6,229 nt of DNA, from the NCBI GenBank assembly GCA_021825035.1, contig JAKAIQ010000133.1, positions 1 through 6,229 of the forward strand, written 5' to 3'. The stretch is from Deltaproteobacteria bacterium (GTDB lineage Bacteria > Desulfobacterota > GWC2-55-46). The position numbers were made by a program, and so were the translations under genes. Below, one piece after another: positions 1-4,647 of this stretch; position 1 is the first letter of the stretch, and the number at the start of each line of letters is the position of its first letter. Under the pieces are notes generated by a model, which was not told where the DNA came from, did no database searches, and saw only the letters and a list, made by a program, of their open reading frames with translations.

Positions 1-285
1 GATCGCTTTTCTCAATGTTTCAATCGAGGGCACATTCACGAGTCTTCCAGACTCGTCCGCGAACATCCTTCAGGAAAACCCCGCAATATCCGCAGGCTGC
101 ACCTCTTCGCCATCCACGAACACCGAGGGCGAGCCCTTGAGCCCTTTTTTACCGGCTTCCTCGTCGTTTAGACGGAAAAAGGCCACTTCGGCCTTCTGGC
201 CTTCTAAGCCAAGAGCCTTATCTATGTTCTCTTTCAAGGAGGCCTCGGAACCGCACCTTTCAGATATGAAGCACTCTATTTGCAT
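1..285 (-). CDS. Thioredoxin-like small protein, candidate selenoprotein with in-frame TGA (Sec72); 3' end cut by window
   Basis: This small thioredoxin-fold protein is probably a cytoplasmic thiol/selenol redox or metal-handling protein; no signal peptide is visible. The start is ATG at 285, with AGGA (292-295) six bases upstream; a GTG at 288 sits too close to it. Visible parts are a first beta strand (MQIECFI), Cys11 at the start of the first helix (SERCGSE), and the cis-proline motif GSPSV (residues 51-55) followed by FVDGEEVQP. The frame then reads GFS-TGA-RMFADESG and VPSIETLRKAI to the window edge without another stop. From memory, Cys homologues of about 90-100 residues have a Cys in a CRVY/CRLY-like motif here and end in a VP..E.IRKAL-like helix. 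If TGA were a stop, the product would be 71 residues (285-70) and lack that helix. The gene follows actF by 37 bases, so it is likely in the same operon. The exact substrate is unknown. The alternative is a truncated or mutated gene. Confidence 0.72.
38..56 (-). promoter_or_regulatory. SECIS-like hairpin just downstream of the in-frame TGA
   Basis: On the minus strand the sequence is ACGAGTCT, then GGA, then AGACTCGT: a perfect 8-bp stem with a three-base loop. The stem begins 13 bases after the TGA, leaving 21 bases between the TGA and the loop. Published bacterial SECIS descriptions place the apical loop roughly 16-37 bases after UGA, with a G among its first two bases; both hold here (loop GGA). 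The hairpin lies inside the continuing reading frame, where it encodes DESGRLV. No T-run follows on either strand, so it does not look like an intrinsic terminator. SelB binding is inferred, not shown. Confidence 0.62.
70..72 (-). other. In-frame TGA, candidate selenocysteine codon
   Basis: This TGA interrupts the thioredoxin-like frame after GFS. It occupies the position where I recall a conserved Cys in family members (CR-hydrophobic-aromatic motif, here U-R-M-F). Five of the six complete or 3'-complete genes in the window end in TGA (actB1, actB2, actC, actE, actF), so TGA is a normal stop in this organism. Any recoding must therefore be context-dependent, not a variant genetic code. The competing reading is a single-base change from TGC or TGT that truncates the protein. 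Confidence 0.65.
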
Positions 286-322
286 CACATTTCCTGTAGC
301 CGCTGATGAACTCAGGCAAGGC

Positions 323-1462
323 TCAGTGGTGGCCGTGCTCGCTTTCCGTTGAAGCGGCGACGACGCTTATTTGAGGGAAAAACCTGAGGAAAAGAAGCGC
401 TGAAAGGACGGTTACCGAGATGCCGCCGAGGAGAAGGGAAATCCCGGTCCATGTCATGAAGACCCTCGAGCTCCCGTCCGAGAACTGCGGGATTATCATG
501 AGATACCTGTTTATCCACATGGCGGAGCAGATGAGGATCGCCACGAACGACAGCGAGGCCGCGTTGAGCTTTATGCTCCTGAAGATGAGGGACAGGAACG
601 GGACGACGAATGCCGTGACTATCATGAGGCCGAAGGGCAGGACGAAATTGCCGGTCATCCTTTTAAACAGCGGCCCGGTAAGTTCGGGCTGGTTGCCGTA
701 CCAGATGACGAAGAACTGCGACCAGAACATGTAGAGCCAGAGGAGAGCGAAACCGAGGAAGACCTTGCCCATCGAGTCGAGGTGGCGCGGCGTTATGCCA
801 GCCCCGGACTTCTTCGCGATAAGATAAACGGACATGAGGAAGAGGAACGCGGCCCCTGCGAATATGTTGCCCACCCAGTAATAGGGCGGGAATATGGAGC
901 TGTCCCAGTGGGGGATTATCGTCATGCCGAAGTCCCATGCCGCGATGGTGTTCGTCAGCACGAACGAGGCCATGACAAGGCCCGCGAGAACGTTGAGGGT
1001 CTTTTCGAGGTTGCCCTCCCGGCGCTCTTCTTTGCGCACGGTCATGAAGTAGAAGAAGCTTATGAGGTAGAAAAGCGCCATGGCGAGGACATTTCTCCAG
1101 AAAAGGAAGTCCATGTGCAACCACGCGCCGATAAGGCCGTGTTCCGCCTCTGCCCCCGGCTTCGTCCACCAGAAGATATGGGGGCTCGCGCCCGCGTATA
1201 TGACGAGGAACATGACGGCCGCCACGGGGATGAACGAAAGGGTCATTATCTCGCCGAGCCGCGAGTAGTATCTGCCCCATCCGGACTTTACTATCCTCAT
1301 TATCGCGGACAGGAGTATCCCGGCCTGCGTTATGCCCAGAAAGTAGATGAAGTTGGCGGTGAGGAGGCCCCACATCGCGGACGGGTCCGCGGCGGTCGCC
1401 GCCGTGTACGCGAACGAGACGATCCCGTTAATGACGAGTATGACAAGTATCCACACTAACAT
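323..1462 (-). CDS. actF: ACIII subunit ActF, second NrfD/PsrC-type membrane protein
   Basis: This is an integral membrane subunit of the quinol-oxidising complex and a structural relative of ActC. The 379 residues contain about ten hydrophobic segments, roughly at 1-20, 31-55, 72-91, 121-141, 156-176, 195-215, 232-254, 275-295, 300-320 and 337-360, as expected for the NrfD fold. Conserved-looking landmarks are FIYFLGITQAG (38-48), TIAAWDFGMTIIPHW (172-186), the FWSQFFVIWYGNQPE stretch (246-260) and the WINRYLMIIP motif (316-325), which parallels WLERYLIIP in ActC. The C-terminus is hydrophilic and His-containing (ESEHGHH). The start is ATG at 1462, with AGGA (1472-1475) nine bases upstream. 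Being the shorter second NrfD gene, placed after the DUF3341 and cytochrome genes, identifies it as ActF rather than ActC. In solved ACIII structures the main quinol site is in ActC, so ActF's own catalytic role is less clear. Confidence 0.9.
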   Translation of the reverse strand: MLVWILVILVINGIVSFAYTAATAADPSAMWGLLTANFIYFLGITQAGILLSAIMRIVKSGWGRYYSRLGEIMTLSFIPVAAVMFLVIYAGASPHIFWWTKPGAEAEHGLIGAWLHMDFLFWRNVLAMALFYLISFFYFMTVRKEERREGNLEKTLNVLAGLVMASFVLTNTIAAWDFGMTIIPHWDSSIFPPYYWVGNIFAGAAFLFLMSVYLIAKKSGAGITPRHLDSMGKVFLGFALLWLYMFWSQFFVIWYGNQPELTGPLFKRMTGNFVLPFGLMIVTAFVVPFLSLIFRSIKLNAASLSFVAILICSAMWINRYLMIIPQFSDGSSRVFMTWTGISLLLGGISVTVLSALLFLRFFPQISVVAASTESEHGHH

Positions 1463-1521
1463 GATAGACGTTCCTGCCGTTTATTTGTTTGCGGGCCGTT
1501 ATCCGCGCCCCTGCGCCGGGC
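1463..1521 (-). other. Intergenic gap actE-actF
   Basis: This 59-base gap is the longest in the operon. It holds the actF ribosome binding site (AGGA, 1472-1475) and only a weak GCGC-AGGG-GCGC inverted repeat just after the actE stop. I see no T-run that would make a terminator and no convincing -35/-10 pair. It is most likely a simple spacer. Confidence 0.5.
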
Positions 1522-2058
1522 TCACCTTGCCGCCGAGGCCGCGCCCTGAGGTTTCTTCTCCGCCGCCCTGCCGAAGAAGCCCTTTATGTAATTGACTATA
1601 TGCCACCTGTCGTCCTGGGCCACGGAGTCCCTGTAGCTCGGCATGACCGCGAGGCCGCCGTGGGTTATCGTGTAGAATATGTCGCCGTCGGGCTTGGACT
1701 GCACGTACGCGCTCGTCAGGTCCGCCGGGGTGACGTATTTCTGGCCGACCGGCCCGTTTCCGACTCCGCTGTCCCCGTGGCAGGTCGCGCAGAAGATGTT
1801 GTAGCGCTGCCGCCCCCGCTCTATCGATTCCGCGGTCATCGGAAAGGGATTCTTGAGCTTCGCGGCCTCGGCCCTGTCCTTCGCGTAAAAAGGGTCGCCG
1901 GTCGTGGGGATTAGCCCCGGCGGCGTCGGCGGGGCCGGGCACTTCTGCGCCCGGCAGGACGGCTGCAGGAACATGTCCCACGACCATGGCATGGCGAGCG
2001 CGGACGCGGGCGTCATAGTCAGGAGAAGCGCAATTATGTATGCCAGCCTATTCTTCAA
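1522..2058 (-). CDS. actE: ACIII subunit ActE, exported monohaem cytochrome c
   Basis: This periplasm-facing c-type cytochrome probably hands electrons from the complex to a soluble carrier or an oxidase. An N-terminal signal peptide (MKNRLAYIIALLLTMTPASALA, about residues 1-22) has a likely cleavage site after ALA. The single haem-binding motif CATCH is at 90-94, and the probable axial Met is Met139 in AVMPSY. RWHIVNYIKGF (151-161) is the typical C-terminal cytochrome c helix. There is no lipobox Cys at the cleavage site. Two extra cysteines (C35, C40) lie between the signal and the haem domain, in PSCRAQKCPAPP. The start is TTG at 2058, supported by the AAGAGGT Shine-Dalgarno at 2067-2073 and by the signal peptide it restores. 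It overlaps the actD stop by 11 bases, suggesting coupled translation. The length of 178 residues is in the usual range for ActE. Confidence 0.9.
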   Translation of the reverse strand: MKNRLAYIIALLLTMTPASALAMPWSWDMFLQPSCRAQKCPAPPTPPGLIPTTGDPFYAKDRAEAAKLKNPFPMTAESIERGRQRYNIFCATCHGDSGVGNGPVGQKYVTPADLTSAYVQSKPDGDIFYTITHGGLAVMPSYRDSVAQDDRWHIVNYIKGFFGRAAEKKPQGAASAAR

Positions 2059-2548
2059 CCTTTTTTACCTCTTTCGCGCCGTATTCCGTGAGAATCTTCT
2101 CGACTTCGTTGAAGCCCCCTCTTCTTATGCCCTGCACGTAAAGGCCGAACGAATCCACCGAAACCTCCGGGGTCAGATGCTCTTTCGTGGCGGGCAGGCC
2201 CGCGAAGAGCACGAAACCCGCGAGGGTGAAGAGCACCCCTAAAAGTATCGTCGTCTCGTAGGAGATCAGAAGCGGCGGGGGGATGGCCCAGAGCATCCTG
2301 CCGCCCCTCGCGAGCGGATACATGGCTATGGTGCCGAGACAGAGCACCATCCCGAAGCAGAACCCCGAAACGCCCCCGAAGAACGTCGCGTACTTGATGG
2401 GGTTGTTCTGCTTTCCGAGGATCGGCTCGAGCTCATGGCCGAGCGGGACCGGAGAAAAGACCTCGACGTAGTACCCGGCGCTTTTCATCTTTTCCGCCGC
2501 GTTTGCCAGTTCGTCCACGTAGTCGAAGAGACCGAGCGCGCTTTCCAT
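2048..2548 (-). CDS. actD: ACIII subunit ActD, DUF3341 membrane protein
   Basis: This small membrane subunit of ACIII has no known cofactor. In solved structures ActD packs with the membrane core and is thought to be structural. The N-terminal soluble part (residues 1-50) begins ESALGLFDYVDELANAAEKM and has the SPVPLGHELE segment (32-41) typical of DUF3341. Two transmembrane helices follow at about 53-74 and 97-118, the second starting after ISYETTILLGVL. A soluble tail ends in VEKILTEYGAKEV. The length of 166 residues is normal or slightly short for the family. ATG at 2548 lies one base after the actC stop. An AAGGAAGGT Shine-Dalgarno (2556-2564) sits eight bases from the start, within the end of actC. 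DUF3341 proteins are strong markers of ACIII-type operons. Confidence 0.93.
   Translation of the reverse strand: MESALGLFDYVDELANAAEKMKSAGYYVEVFSPVPLGHELEPILGKQNNPIKYATFFGGVSGFCFGMVLCLGTIAMYPLARGGRMLWAIPPPLLISYETTILLGVLFTLAGFVLFAGLPATKEHLTPEVSVDSFGLYVQGIRRGGFNEVEKILTEYGAKEVKKVEE
2067..2073 (-). promoter_or_regulatory. Shine-Dalgarno deciding the TTG start of actE
   Basis: AAGAGGT sits inside the end of actD, and GAGG is nine bases before TTG at 2058. This start gives a complete Lys/Arg-plus-hydrophobic signal peptide; the next ATG codons fall within or after the hydrophobic core and would destroy it. Confidence 0.7.
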
Positions 2549-2549
2549 T

Positions 2550-3890
2550 TCAGTGACCTTCCTTTTTCATCGGCACCCCCACGTCCTCCTTTATCTCGAA
2601 TATCGAGATGACGGGGAATATCTTTATGATAATCATGAAGAGCGATATGAACACCATCAGCGCGCCGACCGTTATCGACATCTCCACCCAGGTCGGGGTA
2701 TAGCTGTGCCACATGTACGGGAGGAACTTGCGGGATTCCGAGTTCGGGATTATGAGGTAGCGTTCGAGCCACATCCCGATGATTATGAATATGCAGAGAA
2801 AGAACATGAGCTTCTCGGAGCGCCTGACCTTGCCGCTAATGAGAACGAGCGGAAGGATCGTGTTGCAGAATATCATGAAGGCGAAGAGCCACGAGTACGG
2901 GTACGTCAGTATCTTGTAGGTGATGTGCTGAATCTCGTCCGAGGTGTTGGCGAAGTACCCGGTGATTATCTCCATGCCGGTCAGATAGCTCCAGGTGAGC
3001 GCGAGAACGAGTATGAAGAGCCCGATCCTGTCGTAGTGGTGGATGAGGATGTATTTCTTCATCATCGGGAAGGTCCAACGCAGGACCGTAAGAGCGAGTA
3101 TCACGGCGGCGAAGCCCGAAAGGAGCGCGCCGGTGACGAAGTAGGGGGCGAAGACCGTCTGGGCGTAGCCGGGGACGATCGAGAGCGCGAAGTCCCATGA
3201 TACGATGCTGTGGACAGACACGACGAGAGGCATTATGAACGACGCGAAGAACATGCTCGCCTTCGCCTGGAGATGCCACTGCCTGTCCGTGCCGCGCCAG
3301 CCGAGGGACATGGCCTTGTAGAAGCTCTTCCTCCATCCCGTGGTGCTCTGGCTCAGGGACGCGAAATCCGGTATCATGCCGAAGTACAGAAAGACGAGCG
3401 AGCTCGTGAAGTATGTGCCTATGGCGAAGACGTCGTACATTATCGGGGACTGGAAGCTCGTCCATATCTTCCTCTGGTTCGGGTACGGGAACGTCCAGTA
3501 GAAGTTCCACGGCCTGCCCATGTGTATGAAGACGAAAAACGCCACGACGATGAGCGCAAGGAGCGTCATCGTCTCCGCGCTCCTCGCTATCGCCCTTCTC
3601 CAGGGCGTTTCCGTTATGTAGAGCATGGCCGATATGAGCGTGCCCGCGTGGGCGACGCCGACCCAGAAGACGAAGTTCACGAGATATACGCCCCAGACGA
3701 CCGGGACGTTCAACCCCGTCACGCCCTGGCCGGTGTATATCTGGTGTATCCAGGGCAGGAGGTAAAGGAAGACCGAGCAGAGGATGAAGAAGCCGAGGAC
3801 AAGATAGTACTTCGGCCCCGTCTTCGTCATGAAGTTGATGATATCCTCGTTTACGCCCCTGTACGAGAGGCCTTCAGGCTTTCGATCCAT
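2550..3890 (-). CDS. actC: ACIII subunit ActC, NrfD/PsrC-type quinol-binding membrane protein
   Basis: This is the large polytopic subunit that, in the family, carries the quinol oxidation site next to the iron-sulfur subunit and may have a proton path. The 446 residues hold about ten hydrophobic segments, roughly at 28-46, 65-92, 108-124, 151-172, 214-232, 251-271, 288-308, 331-351, 360-377 and 403-424. Landmarks include WVGVAHAGTLISAMLYI (76-92), the HMGRPWNFYWTFPYPN loop (123-138), SVHSIVSWDFALSIVPGY (225-242) and MWLERYLIIP (373-382). The start is ATG at 3890, overlapping the end of actB2 by 17 bases, with AAAAGGG ending nine bases upstream. Its position directly after the iron-sulfur gene and its greater length separate it from ActF. 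Confidence 0.94.
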   Translation of the reverse strand: MDRKPEGLSYRGVNEDIINFMTKTGPKYYLVLGFFILCSVFLYLLPWIHQIYTGQGVTGLNVPVVWGVYLVNFVFWVGVAHAGTLISAMLYITETPWRRAIARSAETMTLLALIVVAFFVFIHMGRPWNFYWTFPYPNQRKIWTSFQSPIMYDVFAIGTYFTSSLVFLYFGMIPDFASLSQSTTGWRKSFYKAMSLGWRGTDRQWHLQAKASMFFASFIMPLVVSVHSIVSWDFALSIVPGYAQTVFAPYFVTGALLSGFAAVILALTVLRWTFPMMKKYILIHHYDRIGLFILVLALTWSYLTGMEIITGYFANTSDEIQHITYKILTYPYSWLFAFMIFCNTILPLVLISGKVRRSEKLMFFLCIFIIIGMWLERYLIIPNSESRKFLPYMWHSYTPTWVEMSITVGALMVFISLFMIIIKIFPVISIFEIKEDVGVPMKKEGH

Positions 3891-4647
3891 CTTTCATCAC
3901 CCTTTTTAGGTAGATAACGTTGGGGCCGCAGTTCTTTTCCTCCAGCAGATAAAACCTTCTCGGGTCCTTGGCGAGCTTCGCCACCCTGCTGTTCGGGTCG
4001 TAAAGGTCGCCGAAGGTCATCGCCCCGGTCGGGCACGCCTGGACGCAGGCGGGCGTCACGTCGCCGTCCTTTATCGGCCTCTTTTCATCCTTTGCCTTGT
4101 CCTTGGCCGCCCTTATCCTCTGTATGCAGAACGTCCCCTTCTCCATGACCCCCATCTCCCTTACCGTCACGTCGGGGTTGTATTGCTGGTCGAGGGGCTT
4201 GTCGCGTTTGTAGGTAAACCAGTTGAAGCGGCGGACGTCGTACGGGCAATACGTGGCGCACGTGAACGTGCCCACGCAGCGGTTATATACCTGGGTATTG
4301 AGGCCGTCCTGGTTGTGGTACGTGGCGAATACGGGGCAGCCGATCTCGCAGGGAGCCTTGTCGCAGTGCTGGCACATGATCGGGATGAACTTGACCTTTA
4401 TGTCCGGGTATTCGCCCTCGTAGTACTTCTCGATTCTTATCCAGCTCATGTTCCTCGCGATCCCGCAGTTGTCCTTCCCCACGGTCTGGAGGTTGTTCTC
4501 GGCGTAGCACGCCACCACGCAGGCCTGGCAGCCGTTGCACTTGTCGAGGTCGATGACCATCGTCCAGCGGTAATCGTATTTCTTATAGTAACCGGGAACG
4601 CGGTACGATTGCAGGCGTTCCTGAATCTTTTGCATTATCCCGCTCAA
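3874..4647 (-). CDS. actB2: ACIII iron-sulfur subunit (ActB2), ferredoxin-like protein missing two cluster cysteines
   Basis: This is the electron-wire subunit that takes electrons from quinol at ActC and passes them along an iron-sulfur chain. In canonical ACIII it is the C-terminal half of ActB; here it is a separate 257-residue protein with no transmembrane segment. Motif I is C37-C40-C43-C47 (CNGCQACVVAC) and motif II is C92-C95-C100-C104 (CQHCDKAPCEIGCP). Motif III, CVGTFTCATYCP, has Thr127 in place of the second Cys (C124, C130 and C134 remain). Motif IV has Gly171 where EKCTFC-like sequences have Cys, leaving C174, C201 and C205 (CVQACPTGA). Fourteen of 16 expected ligands remain. The TTG start at 4647, directly after the actB1 TGA, is chosen because AAGGAGGT (4655-4662) is ideally spaced for it; the ATG at 4635 would be 20 bases from GGAGG. 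Its export as a partner of a Tat-borne ActB1 is possible but not visible here. Confidence 0.92.
   Translation of the reverse strand: MSGIMQKIQERLQSYRVPGYYKKYDYRWTMVIDLDKCNGCQACVVACYAENNLQTVGKDNCGIARNMSWIRIEKYYEGEYPDIKVKFIPIMCQHCDKAPCEIGCPVFATYHNQDGLNTQVYNRCVGTFTCATYCPYDVRRFNWFTYKRDKPLDQQYNPDVTVREMGVMEKGTFCIQRIRAAKDKAKDEKRPIKDGDVTPACVQACPTGAMTFGDLYDPNSRVAKLAKDPRRFYLLEEKNCGPNVIYLKRVMKDGSKA

Noticed and set aside
38..56. Hairpin as a transcription terminator for the operon
   Set aside because: There is no T-run after it on either strand, and the reading frame stays open through and beyond it. A SECIS role fits better.
70..72. Variant genetic code with TGA as a sense codon throughout
   Set aside because: Five genes here (actB1, actB2, actC, actE, actF) end in TGA at sensible family lengths, so TGA is a normal stop in this organism.
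286..322. Terminator or promoter between actF and the thioredoxin-like gene
   Set aside because: Only a 4-bp CTGA/TCAG inverted repeat without a T-run is visible, and there are no convincing -35/-10 boxes in 37 bases.
137..352. Plus-strand frame opposite the thioredoxin-like gene
   Set aside because: It has no recognisable features, and the minus-strand gene has a ribosome binding site, a fold motif and operon context.
782..1914. Plus-strand frames opposite actF and actE (782-1459 and 1489-1914)
   Set aside because: They have low-complexity charged composition and lie fully opposite well-supported genes; no ribosome binding site or family match was seen.
2553..3917. Long plus-strand open frames opposite actC (2553-3200 and 3210-3917)
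   Set aside because: Their translations are rich in Arg, Glu, His and Asp with no recognisable domain. They mirror a clearly conserved membrane protein, so they are antisense shadows caused by GC-biased codons.
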